The notes under the pieces are model-generated. The model saw only the letters and a program-made list of their open reading frames with translations, was not told where the DNA came from and did no database searches. From Acholeplasmatales bacterium (lineage in GTDB: Bacteria > Bacillota_I > Bacilli_A > Acholeplasmatales > Anaeroplasmataceae), in assembly GCA_016282815.1 (NCBI GenBank), contig JAEELU010000015.1, positions 1 to 9,509 on the forward strand: DNA of 9,509 nucleotides, given 5' to 3'. Positions 1 to 7,368 of the stretch are shown here, piece by piece (the stretch's first letter is position 1; each line of letters opens with the position of its first letter). The translations under genes and the position numbers were made by a program.

Positions 1-219
1 CAAAAAGCGCATTTTCAGAGAGTAACGATTGGTGTGATGTTATAATAAGCGGATTTGATGTTGGGCCTTTGAGGGAAAGGTGAATTTTAGTAGCTAATCC
101 GGGAACTCCCGTTACAGAGTTGAGGGTGTGATTGCACTCGATAGAGGTGGCTTTTTAAGCAATTTAGGTGGTACCGCAGGTTTTTACGCTTGTCCTATAC
201 GATAGGACAGGCTTTTTTT
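1..219 (+). promoter_or_regulatory. T-box riboswitch leader of the trp operon (5' end outside window), probably tRNA-Trp responsive
   Basis: This RNA leader senses tRNA charging and controls transcription of the trp genes. The AG-bulge sequence AGAGAG (17-22) precedes a 5-bp helix (22-26 with 39-43) whose loop carries GGTGTGA at 31-37, matching the conserved GGUGNRA stem I loop. A TGG triplet at 62-64, followed by a purine, is the best specifier codon candidate and fits Trp. Further hairpins are CGGG/CCCG (100-103/108-111) and GGGTG/CACTC (124-128/135-139). The T-box core AGGTGGTACCGC is at 166-177. In the antiterminator, TAGG 165-168 pairs with CCTA 194-197 and 176-180 pairs with 189-193, leaving exactly the 7-nt bulge TGGTACC (169-175). 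The 5' base of stem I and the promoter are before the window. T-box identity is very sure; the exact specifier is inferred from loop position and the downstream genes. Confidence 0.95.
188..219 (+). terminator. T-box regulated intrinsic terminator
   Basis: An 11-bp stem, 188-198 with 202-212 (one G-U pair), has an ACG loop and is followed by seven T residues (213-219). Its 5' arm contains the CCTA (194-197) that the antiterminator also needs, so the two structures exclude each other. With charged tRNA-Trp the terminator should form; with uncharged tRNA the antiterminator should win and trpEGDCFBA is transcribed. Confidence 0.93.
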
Positions 220-242
220 ATTATATAAAGGAGATTGATATT

Positions 243-1679
243 ATGATGAAGCTAGAAGAATTAAAGAAATATGGAGATTATGATGTAGTTCCTGTATACG
301 AGGAATACTTAAGTGATTCAATTACCCCACTTAATGTTCTTAGAAATATCAAAGAGAAGAGTAATAAATTTTATTTATTAGAATCAGTAGATGTATCTAA
401 ATTCTCTAGATATTCATATTTAGGCTATGACCCTATCCTTAGTATTTCTTGTAAGGATAATATAGTAAAAATAAACGATAAGGAATTTTATAGTGAAAAG
501 CCAATTGAGGAAATCAGAAAAATATTAAGCGAATATAAAGCACCTAAGATTGAGGGCTTACCTCCATTTTGTGGTGGATTCATTGGATATTTTGCTTATG
601 ATTCATATAAGTATTTAGAGCCTAAGCTTAAGATTAATTCAAAGGATGAAGCCAAATTTAATGATTACGAGCTATTGTTATTCGATAAGGTAATCGCCTT
701 TGATGCATTTAAGCAAAAGATAATAATCATCTGTAATATCAAAACTAACAATTTAGAAAATGAATATAATAAAGCAAAGGAAAATATTAAATGTATAAAG
801 GATTTAGTATTTAAGATTCCTGAAATAAAGAAGGAAAATGTAAAAATACTTAAGGCTCCTGAATCAATTGATTCTAAAGAGGAATATAGTAAAAAAATAG
901 AAAAAATAAAAAAATATATTTATGATGGTGATATATTCCAATGTGTATTTTCTAGAAGATTTAAGGGTGAAATAGAAGGATCATTATTTGAAGCCTATAG
1001 AAATTTAAGAAGTATTAATCCATCTCCATATATGTATTATTACAAAAATGATGAGTTAGAGATTGCAGGTGCCTCTCCAGAAACTCTATGTATGAAGGAT
1101 AATGAAATAATATCTACCTATCCTATTGCAGGTACTAGACCTAGAGGTAAGGATACAATAGAGGATGATAATTTAGAAAGAGAATTATTAGCCGATGAAA
1201 AGGAGCTTGCAGAGCACAACATGCTTGTTGATTTAGGTAGAAACGATGTTGGTAGAGTTGCTGAATTTGGTTCTGTTAAGGTATTAGATTATATGAAGGT
1301 TTTAAGATTCTCTCATGTAATGCACATATCATCTACAGTAATTGGTAAGATAAAGAATAATTTATCATCACTAGATGCTCTACAATCAATCCTTCCTGCA
1401 GGTACCTTATCAGGTGCCCCTAAGCTTAGAGCAATGGAAATAATAGATGAGTTAGAGGTTGAAAAAAGAGGTATCTATGGTGGAAGTCTAGGATATATAG
1501 ATTTTAGAGACAATATGAATATGTGTATTGTTATTAGAACAATAGTTAAAAAGAACAATAACATATATTTACAAGCCGGTGGTGGTATTGTTATGGATAG
1601 CAATATCGATTCTGAATATTTAGAAACAGAAAATAAAGCAATGGCTACATTTAAAGCATTAAAGGCAATGGAGGAATAG
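243..1679 (+). CDS. trpE: Anthranilate synthase component I
   Basis: TrpE makes anthranilate from chorismate, using ammonia delivered by TrpG. I chose ATG 243 (478 aa) because AAAGGAG at 227-233 lies 9 nt upstream; ATG 246 is a possible alternative. The open frame continues upstream to a GTG at 168, but that is inside the T-box antiterminator. LLES at residues 45-48, followed by RYSYLG, is the N-terminal tryptophan feedback-binding element (Ser48 aligns with the feedback-sensitive Ser of enteric TrpE). The chorismate-binding domain shows GDIFQCVFSRR (229-239), ASPE (277-280), PIAGTRPRG (294-302), LGRNDVGR (331-338), HVMH (358-361), LPAGTLSGAPKLRAMEI (384-400) and AGGGIV (445-450). The Ala in PIAGT, where PabB has a Lys, argues for anthranilate rather than aminodeoxychorismate synthase. 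It is the first gene of the operon and the length is normal. Confidence 0.97.
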   Translation: MMKLEELKKYGDYDVVPVYEEYLSDSITPLNVLRNIKEKSNKFYLLESVDVSKFSRYSYLGYDPILSISCKDNIVKINDKEFYSEKPIEEIRKILSEYKAPKIEGLPPFCGGFIGYFAYDSYKYLEPKLKINSKDEAKFNDYELLLFDKVIAFDAFKQKIIIICNIKTNNLENEYNKAKENIKCIKDLVFKIPEIKKENVKILKAPESIDSKEEYSKKIEKIKKYIYDGDIFQCVFSRRFKGEIEGSLFEAYRNLRSINPSPYMYYYKNDELEIAGASPETLCMKDNEIISTYPIAGTRPRGKDTIEDDNLERELLADEKELAEHNMLVDLGRNDVGRVAEFGSVKVLDYMKVLRFSHVMHISSTVIGKIKNNLSSLDALQSILPAGTLSGAPKLRAMEIIDELEVEKRGIYGGSLGYIDFRDNMNMCIVIRTIVKKNNNIYLQAGGGIVMDSNIDSEYLETENKAMATFKALKAMEE

Positions 1680-1681
1680 AT

Positions 1682-2236
1682 ATGATTTTATTAGTAGATA
1701 ATTATGATTCATTTTCATTTAATTTATATCAATATGTCGGATCTATTAATCCAAATATAAAGGTAATTAAAAATGATGAAATGACAGTTGATGAAATAAT
1801 AAAGCTTAATCCATCACATATCATTTTATCACCAGGACCTGGTAGACCAGAGAATGCTGGAATAATTGAGGATATAGTAAGAAAAATACATAATATTCCA
1901 ATCTTAGGTGTATGCCTTGGTCATCAGGCAATATGTGATGTATTTGGATTAAATATCATCAATGCTAAAAGGATATGTCATGGTAAAAAGGATAATGTAA
2001 AGGTAGATAATAACTCTACATTATTCAAAGGCTTAAATGGTGAAATACAAGCTGCCCGCTATCATTCATTAATTGGTAGTGGAAAAACAGAGGAATTAAG
2101 AATAACAGCATATAATAGTGATAATGAGATAATGGCTGTAGAGCATAAGAAATACCCAATATATGGGATTCAATTTCATCCTGAATCAATATTAACTAAG
2201 GATGGCATGCAAATATTAAAGAATTTTTTGAGGTAA
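1682..2236 (+). CDS. trpG: Anthranilate synthase component II, glutamine amidotransferase
   Basis: TrpG is a class I glutamine amidotransferase that hydrolyses glutamine and passes ammonia to TrpE. The 184 aa make a single-domain amidotransferase of near-usual length, not fused to TrpD as in enterics. The triad is visible: nucleophile Cys78 in GVCLGHQ (76-82), with His166 and Glu168 in FHPES (165-169). PGPGRP (51-56) forms the oxyanion region, and NYDSFSFNL (7-15) is the typical N-terminal motif. The start is 2 nt after the trpE stop, and its ribosome site GGAGG (1670-1674) lies inside the end of trpE, so translation is probably coupled. In many Firmicutes this subunit also serves PabB in folate synthesis (PabA role). 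No pabB is in the window, so that dual role is only possible. Confidence 0.96.
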   Translation: MILLVDNYDSFSFNLYQYVGSINPNIKVIKNDEMTVDEIIKLNPSHIILSPGPGRPENAGIIEDIVRKIHNIPILGVCLGHQAICDVFGLNIINAKRICHGKKDNVKVDNNSTLFKGLNGEIQAARYHSLIGSGKTEELRITAYNSDNEIMAVEHKKYPIYGIQFHPESILTKDGMQILKNFLR

Positions 2237-2242
2237 GGAAAA

Positions 2243-3253
2243 ATGAAGGAATTATTAGTAAAATTAACTGAAGGTAAGGATTTAACTGAAGAAGAAATGT
2301 TTGAGGCTATATTAGCCATAATGAAAAACGAGGTAGAGCCTGCAATGATGGGTGCCTTCCTTACAGCTTTATCTATTAAGGGTGAGAAGCCAGTTGAGGT
2401 TGTAGGTGCTGTAAAGGCAATGCTTGAGGTTGCAGAAATAATCGACCCAGGCTATGATGTACTTGATATAGTAGGAACAGGTGGAGATAGATCATTCTCA
2501 TTCAATATTTCATCTGTATCATCAATAGTTATCGCATCATGTGGTGTTAAGGTAGCAAAGCATGGTAATAGATCAGTTTCATCAAAGTGTGGTGCTGGTG
2601 ACTTATTTGAAGCTTTAGGTGTTAAATTTGATTTTGCTTCAAAGCATGCAAAGGATGTACTTGATAAGGCAGGAATTGTATTCCTATTCGCACCAGTATA
2701 TCATCAAGCAATGAGATTCGTTGGACCTGTAAGAAAGGCACTAGGTATTAAGACAATCTACAATATCATGGGACCACTTATCAATCCAATGAACGCAACA
2801 CATATGGTATTAGGTGTATATAAGAAGGAATTAGTAAGACCTGTATGTGAGGTATTAAAGAAAAAAGGCCTAAAGGGTGCTATGGTAGTATATGGTATGG
2901 ATGGAGTAGATGAAATAAGTATTTCAGATAAAACATACGTAGCTGAATTTGAAAATGGTGGAGAAATCAAGGAATATGAAATAACTCCTGAGGAATATGG
3001 ATTAAAGCGTTCGCCACATTCTGATATCGTTGGTGGTACACCAGAGGAGAATAAGAAGATAGCTCTAGATGTATTAAGTGGAGTTAAGGGTGCTAAAAGA
3101 GATGTTGTTGTATTAAATAGTGCCTGTGCAGTGCATGTATATACTGGAAAATCTATTAAGGATTCAGTAAAGCTTGTAGAGGAAGCTATTGATAGTGGTA
3201 AGGCACTTAATACTCTAAATAAGCTAGTAGAGGTTACTAATGATATTAGATGA
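2243..3253 (+). CDS. trpD: Anthranilate phosphoribosyltransferase
   Basis: TrpD transfers the phosphoribosyl group of PRPP to anthranilate. The 336 aa are a full-length family member: an N-terminal helical domain (about 1-65) and a larger alpha/beta domain. The PRPP-binding loop GTGGD is at 78-82, followed by SFSFNISS (84-91). KHGNRSVSS (106-114) and the NIMGPLINP region (174-182) are signature segments. DGVDE (220-224) supplies the acidic residues expected to bind Mg-PRPP. It starts 6 nt after trpG with an AGGTAAGGA-type site just upstream. Its TGA stop shows that TGA is not read as Trp here. The 3' end overlaps trpC by 14 nt. Confidence 0.97.
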   Translation: MKELLVKLTEGKDLTEEEMFEAILAIMKNEVEPAMMGAFLTALSIKGEKPVEVVGAVKAMLEVAEIIDPGYDVLDIVGTGGDRSFSFNISSVSSIVIASCGVKVAKHGNRSVSSKCGAGDLFEALGVKFDFASKHAKDVLDKAGIVFLFAPVYHQAMRFVGPVRKALGIKTIYNIMGPLINPMNATHMVLGVYKKELVRPVCEVLKKKGLKGAMVVYGMDGVDEISISDKTYVAEFENGGEIKEYEITPEEYGLKRSPHSDIVGGTPEENKKIALDVLSGVKGAKRDVVVLNSACAVHVYTGKSIKDSVKLVEEAIDSGKALNTLNKLVEVTNDIR

Positions 3254-4016
3254 TATTGTCTTAAAAAGAAAGGAACGCTACAAGACAATAAAGGAAAATA
3301 AGCCTTTAGAGGAATTAAAGAAGGAAATAACAATTCCTACTAATCCAGTATTTAGGTTTTATGATTTGTTTAAAAATAAGAATTTTATATTCATTTGTGA
3401 ATGTAAGCATAAATCACCATCAAAGGGAATTATTAAAGAAGATTATAATTATTTAGAAATAGCTAAGGAATATGAAGCAAATGGGGCTGATGCGATAAGT
3501 TGTCTAACAGAGCCTGATTATTTCTTAGGTGCAGATGAGCATTTAATGAATATTAAGAAGGAAGTAAATATACCTGTTTTAAGAAAGGATTTCATATTTG
3601 ACGAATATCAAATATATGAAGCCAAGAAAATATGTGCTGACTTAATATTATTAATTTGTGCAATACTAGATAAAGAAATACTAAAGAGATTTATAGATTT
3701 AGCACATAAGCTTGGTTTATCATGCTTAGTTGAAACTCACAGCGAGGCTGAAATTGATATGGCAATTGAATGCGGAGCTAGGGTAGTAGGAGTAAATAAT
3801 AGGAATCTATATGACTTTAGTATAAATAAGGATTTATCTCAAGAATTAAGAAAGAAATATCAGGATATTATTTTAATATCAGAAAGTGGTATTAAAACTA
3901 CTGAGGATGTAGCAAAAGTAAAAAGAGCTGGCTTAAATGGAGTATTAATTGGAGAAGCCTTAATGAAATCAGAAAGCATTAAGGATACACTAAAGGAGTA
4001 TATAGATGCTCGTTAA
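3240..4016 (+). CDS. trpC: Indole-3-glycerol-phosphate synthase
   Basis: TrpC is a TIM-barrel enzyme that closes and decarboxylates CdRP to indole-3-glycerol phosphate. The 258 aa are a monofunctional protein, not a TrpC-TrpF fusion. All expected active-site residues are present when compared with the well-studied archaeal enzyme: Glu54 and Lys56 in CECKHKSPSKG (53-63), Lys116 in LRKDFI, Glu165 in VETHSEAE, Asn186 in GVNNRNL and Ser216 in SESGI. ATG 3240 is the only good in-frame start. GAGG (3230-3233) sits 6 nt upstream inside trpD, so the genes overlap by 14 nt and are probably translationally coupled. An ATG at the trpD stop (3250) is out of frame. Confidence 0.97.
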   Translation: MILDDIVLKRKERYKTIKENKPLEELKKEITIPTNPVFRFYDLFKNKNFIFICECKHKSPSKGIIKEDYNYLEIAKEYEANGADAISCLTEPDYFLGADEHLMNIKKEVNIPVLRKDFIFDEYQIYEAKKICADLILLICAILDKEILKRFIDLAHKLGLSCLVETHSEAEIDMAIECGARVVGVNNRNLYDFSINKDLSQELRKKYQDIILISESGIKTTEDVAKVKRAGLNGVLIGEALMKSESIKDTLKEYIDAR

Positions 4017-4569
4017 AATCTGTGGCCTAAGAAGATTAGAGGATATAGAATATGCTAATATTCTTAAGCCTGATTATATAGGATTTATATTTGCATTAAA
4101 TAAAACAAGAACAATTACTCCAAAATTTGCGAGCTTATTAAAGGCTAAGCTTAATAAAGATATTAAGGCTGTTGGTGTATTTAGAAATAATGATATTTCA
4201 TTAATAAAAGAGGTATTAGATTTAAATATAATTGATTTAATTCAATTACATGGTGATGAGGATGATGATTATTTATTAGAGGTAAGAAGGCTAACTAATC
4301 TACCAATAATAAAAGCATATCGTGATAGTAAATATGCAGATTATTTATTATTTGATAATCCTGATCCAGGAAAGGGAATAACATTTGATTGGAATAGTAT
4401 TAATACTAATAAGCCATATTTCCTTGCCGGAGGATTAAATATAAATAATTTAGATGATGCATTAAAGCTAAATCCTTACTGCATAGATGTATCAACTGGA
4501 GTTGAGACAGATGGCTATAAGGATTTCAATAAAATGAAGGAATTTATAAGAAGGTGTAGAAATGAGTAA
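4006..4569 (+). CDS. trpF: Phosphoribosylanthranilate isomerase
   Basis: TrpF catalyses the Amadori rearrangement of phosphoribosylanthranilate to CdRP, the step before TrpC. The 187 aa are slightly short for the family (about 200). The catalytic Cys is Cys6 in VKICGL (3-8), and the catalytic Asp is Asp128 in TFDW (126-129). LAGGLN (140-145) and DVSTGVE (161-167) form the phosphate-binding C-terminal end of the barrel. The loop before the catalytic Asp reads DPGKG, where many homologues have a GGSG- or GGTG-like turn. The start overlaps trpC by 11 nt and has a strong ribosome site, AAAGGAG (3992-3998), 7 nt upstream. This is the most diverged Trp protein in the operon, but its identity is secure from motifs and position. 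Confidence 0.95.
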   Translation: MLVKICGLRRLEDIEYANILKPDYIGFIFALNKTRTITPKFASLLKAKLNKDIKAVGVFRNNDISLIKEVLDLNIIDLIQLHGDEDDDYLLEVRRLTNLPIIKAYRDSKYADYLLFDNPDPGKGITFDWNSINTNKPYFLAGGLNINNLDDALKLNPYCIDVSTGVETDGYKDFNKMKEFIRRCRNE

Positions 4570-5746
4570 TACAAAGTTTGGTATATATGGTGGACAATAT
4601 GTTCCAGAAACACTTATGAACGCAGTATTAGAGCTTGAGGAAGCATATAATAAGTATAAGGATGATAAGGAATTTAACGAGGAATTAGAATACCTATTAA
4701 AGGAGTATGCAAATAGACCATCAAAGCTATATTATGCTGAAAAGCTAACTAAGGAGCTAGGTGGAGCTAAGATCTACCTAAAAAGAGAGGATTTAAACCA
4801 TACAGGAAGCCATAAGATTAATAATGTACTTGGTCAGGTATTATTAGCTAAGAAAATGGGTAAAACTAGAATAATAGCTGAAACTGGTGCTGGTCAGCAT
4901 GGTGTAGCAACAGCTACTGCCTGTGCATTAATGGATATGGAATGTGAAATATTCATGGGCGAGGAGGATACTAAAAGACAAGCACTTAATGTGTTTAGAA
5001 TGGAGCTTTTAGGTGCTAAGGTTCATCCAGTTAAGAGTGGCTCTAGAGTATTAAAGGATGCTGTTAATGAATGTATGAAGGAATGGAGTAATAGAATGAG
5101 CGATACATTATATGTATTAGGCTCTGTTATGGGACCACATCCATTTCCAACAATCGTTAGAGATTTTCAATCTGTAATTAGTAAGGAGATTAAGGAACAA
5201 ATCCTTGAAAAGGAAAACAGATTACCTGATATGGTAATTGCCTGTGTTGGTGGTGGCTCAAATGCTATGGGTGCCTTCTTCAATTTTATTGATGATAAAA
5301 GCGTAGAGCTTGTTGGCTGTGAAGCGGCAGGCTTAGGCGTTGATACAAATAAAACTGCAGCAACTATCACAACAGGAAGTATTGGTATTTTCCATGGTAT
5401 GAAATCAATATTCTGCCAAAACGAATATGGACAAATCGATGAGGTATATTCAATTAGTGCTGGCTTAGATTATCCAGGAATCGGACCTGAACATGCATAC
5501 CTAAATTCTATTGGTAGAGCAAAATATGTACCTATCACAGATAAGGAGGCAGTAGATGCCTTCCTAAAGCTATCTAAATGTGAGGGTATTATCCCTGCAG
5601 TAGAATCAGCTCACGCTGTAGCCTACTGTTTAAAGGTCGCTCCAAAAATGAGTAAGGATAAAATTATAGTAGTTAATCTTTCTGGTAGAGGTGACAAGGA
5701 CTGTGCCTCAATTGCTAGATATTTGGGGGTAGATATTAATGAGTAG
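4562..5746 (+). CDS. trpB: Tryptophan synthase beta subunit
   Basis: TrpB is a PLP enzyme that condenses indole, channelled from TrpA, with serine to give tryptophan. The 394 aa have the normal length and form of the TrpB1 class that pairs with TrpA. The PLP lysine is Lys85 in HTGSHKINN (80-88), and catalytic Glu107 is in AETGAGQHG (106-114). The PLP phosphate loop is GGGSN (230-234). Asp303 in GLDYPG, Glu348 and Ser374 in SGRGDKD (374-380) match the residues known from the Salmonella enzyme. The ATG overlaps the trpF stop by 8 nt (ATGAGTAA), with AAGGTG (4551-4556) as ribosome site. The same junction type recurs at trpB/trpA. Confidence 0.98.
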   Translation: MSNTKFGIYGGQYVPETLMNAVLELEEAYNKYKDDKEFNEELEYLLKEYANRPSKLYYAEKLTKELGGAKIYLKREDLNHTGSHKINNVLGQVLLAKKMGKTRIIAETGAGQHGVATATACALMDMECEIFMGEEDTKRQALNVFRMELLGAKVHPVKSGSRVLKDAVNECMKEWSNRMSDTLYVLGSVMGPHPFPTIVRDFQSVISKEIKEQILEKENRLPDMVIACVGGGSNAMGAFFNFIDDKSVELVGCEAAGLGVDTNKTAATITTGSIGIFHGMKSIFCQNEYGQIDEVYSISAGLDYPGIGPEHAYLNSIGRAKYVPITDKEAVDAFLKLSKCEGIIPAVESAHAVAYCLKVAPKMSKDKIIVVNLSGRGDKDCASIARYLGVDINE

Positions 5747-6509
5747 CTTTAATGATGTATTTAATAAAAAAGCATTTATCGGCTTCATAACTGCAGGAGA
5801 TCCTAATTTAGCATCTACTGAAGTATTCATTGATAAAATGATTGAGGCTGGAGTATCACTAATTGAAATTGGTATTCCCTTTAGTGACCCAATCGCTGAA
5901 GGATCTGTAATAACTAAGGCTGATATTAGAGCTCTTGCTAGTGGAACAACAACTGATAAGATATTTGATATGCTTAAAAACGTAAGACGTAAGCATCCAG
6001 ATTTTCCTTTAGTATTTATGACATATGTTAATCCAGTATTTTCATATGGATATGATAGATTCTTTAAGAAAGCTCAGGAATTAAATATGCTAGGCATAAT
6101 TATTCCTGATATGCCATATGAGGAAAAGAAGGAAGCTGAAAAGTATGCTAAAAAATATAACCAAAAGGTTATTAGCCTAATCGCTCCAACATCAGAGGAT
6201 AGAATTAAGAAGATTGCTGAGGCTTCAGAAGGCTTTATTTACTTAGTTTCATCACTAGGTGTAACAGGTGTTAGAAATGAATTTAAATTTGATTTAAAGG
6301 AAATTGTAAATGAAATAAGAAAGTATACAAATGTTCCAGTAGCTATAGGCTTTGGTATTTCTAAGCCTGAGCATGTTAAATCAATGTGCGCATACGCTGA
6401 TGGTGTAATTGTTGGTAGTGCAATAGTAAGAATAGTAGAAGAGCATGGTAAGGATGCTGGAGATTATATTTATAATTATTGTAAGGAAATGGTTCTTGCT
6501 ACAAAATAA
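5739..6509 (+). CDS. trpA: Tryptophan synthase alpha subunit
   Basis: TrpA is a TIM-barrel lyase that cleaves indole-3-glycerol phosphate to indole and glyceraldehyde 3-phosphate and passes indole to TrpB. Length is normal at 256 aa. Catalytic Glu43 in LIEIGIPFSDP (41-51) aligns with Glu49 of the Salmonella protein. The other catalytic position, Asp60 there, is Glu54 here (PIAEGSVI, 51-58), and the usual Pro two residues later is Ser56. Tyr168, Gly204 (GFGIS 204-208) and the phosphate-site GS at 226-227 are conserved, as is SSLGVTGVRN (171-180). The start overlaps trpB by 8 nt (ATGAGTAG), and a G-run (5725-5729) is the likely ribosome site. It is the last gene of the operon. No strong terminator follows. 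Confidence 0.96.
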   Translation: MSSFNDVFNKKAFIGFITAGDPNLASTEVFIDKMIEAGVSLIEIGIPFSDPIAEGSVITKADIRALASGTTTDKIFDMLKNVRRKHPDFPLVFMTYVNPVFSYGYDRFFKKAQELNMLGIIIPDMPYEEKKEAEKYAKKYNQKVISLIAPTSEDRIKKIAEASEGFIYLVSSLGVTGVRNEFKFDLKEIVNEIRKYTNVPVAIGFGISKPEHVKSMCAYADGVIVGSAIVRIVEEHGKDAGDYIYNYCKEMVLATK

Positions 6510-6522
6510 ATATAAAATGTAT

Positions 6523-6552
6523 TATAATTAATGAGTAATTACTTATTAATTA
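6523..6552 (+). repeat. AT-rich palindrome overlapping a TATAAT box before tatD
   Basis: Positions 6525-6552 form a 28-bp palindrome, broken only by one G-T pair (6533/6544) and centred between 6538 and 6539. A perfect TATAAT (6523-6528) overlaps its left arm. The ribosome site of the next gene (AGGAG 6552-6556) begins at its right edge. The -35 region at the proper distance (TACAAA 6500-6505) is poor, so promoter activity is uncertain. The structure could be an operator, or, in trp read-through RNA, a weak hairpin next to the tatD ribosome site. It has no T-tract, so it is not a standard terminator. Confidence 0.5.
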
Positions 6553-6564
6553 GGAGATTTAGCT

Positions 6565-7323
6565 ATGATAGATACACATTCACATCTATTTGAGGATGAA
6601 TTTAAGGATGATTTATTAGAATGCATAGAAAGATGTAAGGCTAATAATGTTAATCAAATATTATTAGTAGGCTTTTCGTTTGAAACAAATGATAAGGCAC
6701 AAGCCTTAGCTAAGGAATATGATATCTTTTATCCTACTGCAGGCTTACATCCTAGTGAGGCAGCCTCAACATATTTAGATGATTTTAATAAATTAGTTGA
6801 TTTCATTAATAATAATAAAATATATGCGATAGGTGAGTGTGGTCTTGACTATCATTGGACAAAGGAAAATATCGAATATCAAAAGGCATTATTTAAGCTA
6901 CAATGCGAGCTTGCAATAAAGCTTGATTTACCAATTATTGTGCATTCAAGGGATGCCCAGCAGGATACATTCGATATTATTAAAGGCTATAATGGTAAGC
7001 TAAAGGGTGTAATGCATTGCTATAGTGGATCACTTGAGCTTGCAAAGGAGTACGTAAAGCTCGGCTTTTATGTATCCCTAGGTGGACCTGTAACCTTTAA
7101 AAATGCTAATGAGCCTAAGCGTGTAGCTAAGGAAATAGATATTAATAGATTATTAATAGAAACAGATTCACCATTTCTTGCACCTCATCCATATCGAGGT
7201 AAAAGAAATGAATCTAGCTATGTTAAATTAGTATTAGAGGAAATAGCTAATATAAGAGGTATTTCAGTAGAAGAGTTAGATAAAATAACTACTGAAAACG
7301 CAAAAAGGCTATTTAAAATTTAA
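6565..7323 (+). CDS. tatD: TatD-family metal-dependent hydrolase (putative DNase)
   Basis: This is a cytoplasmic TIM-barrel metalloenzyme of the TatD family; studied members show Mg-dependent DNase activity. The exact substrate here is unknown. The 252 aa fit the usual 250-265. Metal ligands are visible in order: His5 and His7 in DTHSH, Glu91 in GECGLDYHW (90-98), His127 in VHSRDA, His151 in MHCYSGS and Asp201 in ETDSPFLAP (199-207). GLHP (60-63) is also typical. AGGAG (6552-6556) is 8 nt before the ATG. It lies 55 nt after trpA on the same strand with no clear terminator between, so it may be co-transcribed with the trp genes, but its function is unrelated to tryptophan synthesis. The family paralogues (TatD, YcfH, YjjV) cannot be separated with certainty by eye. 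Confidence 0.92.
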   Translation: MIDTHSHLFEDEFKDDLLECIERCKANNVNQILLVGFSFETNDKAQALAKEYDIFYPTAGLHPSEAASTYLDDFNKLVDFINNNKIYAIGECGLDYHWTKENIEYQKALFKLQCELAIKLDLPIIVHSRDAQQDTFDIIKGYNGKLKGVMHCYSGSLELAKEYVKLGFYVSLGGPVTFKNANEPKRVAKEIDINRLLIETDSPFLAPHPYRGKRNESSYVKLVLEEIANIRGISVEELDKITTENAKRLFKI

Positions 7324-7336
7324 GTAAAAAAGGGTA

Positions 7337-7365
7337 TTGATTTTAAAAAATAGCTATGATATAAT
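7337..7365 (+). promoter_or_regulatory. Promoter of the tRNA-Pro/tRNA-Gly unit, extended -10
   Basis: The -35 box TTGATT (7337-7342), a 17-nt spacer and the -10 box TATAAT (7360-7365) are preceded by a TG dinucleotide at 7357-7358, which makes an extended -10. Transcription should start near 7371-7373, about 22 nt before the mature 5' end of tRNA-Pro. Confidence 0.85.
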
Positions 7366-7368
7366 AAA

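Noticed and set aside
168..242. A GTG start at 168 that would extend TrpE by 25 residues
   Set aside because: It lies within the T-box antiterminator and terminator; the ATG at 243 has a strong ribosome site at 227-233 and gives a normal TrpE N-terminus.
1682..2236. pabA in place of trpG, or trpE as pabB
   Set aside because: The position within a complete trp operon and PIAGT rather than PIKGT in the partner subunit favour anthranilate synthase; a shared PabA role for TrpG remains possible.
2758..3333. A 191-codon reading frame on the minus strand across trpD/trpC
   Set aside because: It is antisense to secure genes, has a Ser/Pro/Leu-rich composition typical of a reverse frame and no recognisable motif.
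5167..5370. A 67-codon minus-strand frame inside trpB
   Set aside because: It is a shadow of trpB without a supporting ribosome site or motif.
6525..6552. The palindrome read as the trp operon terminator
   Set aside because: The stem is almost entirely A-T and is followed by GGAGATTT rather than a T-tract.
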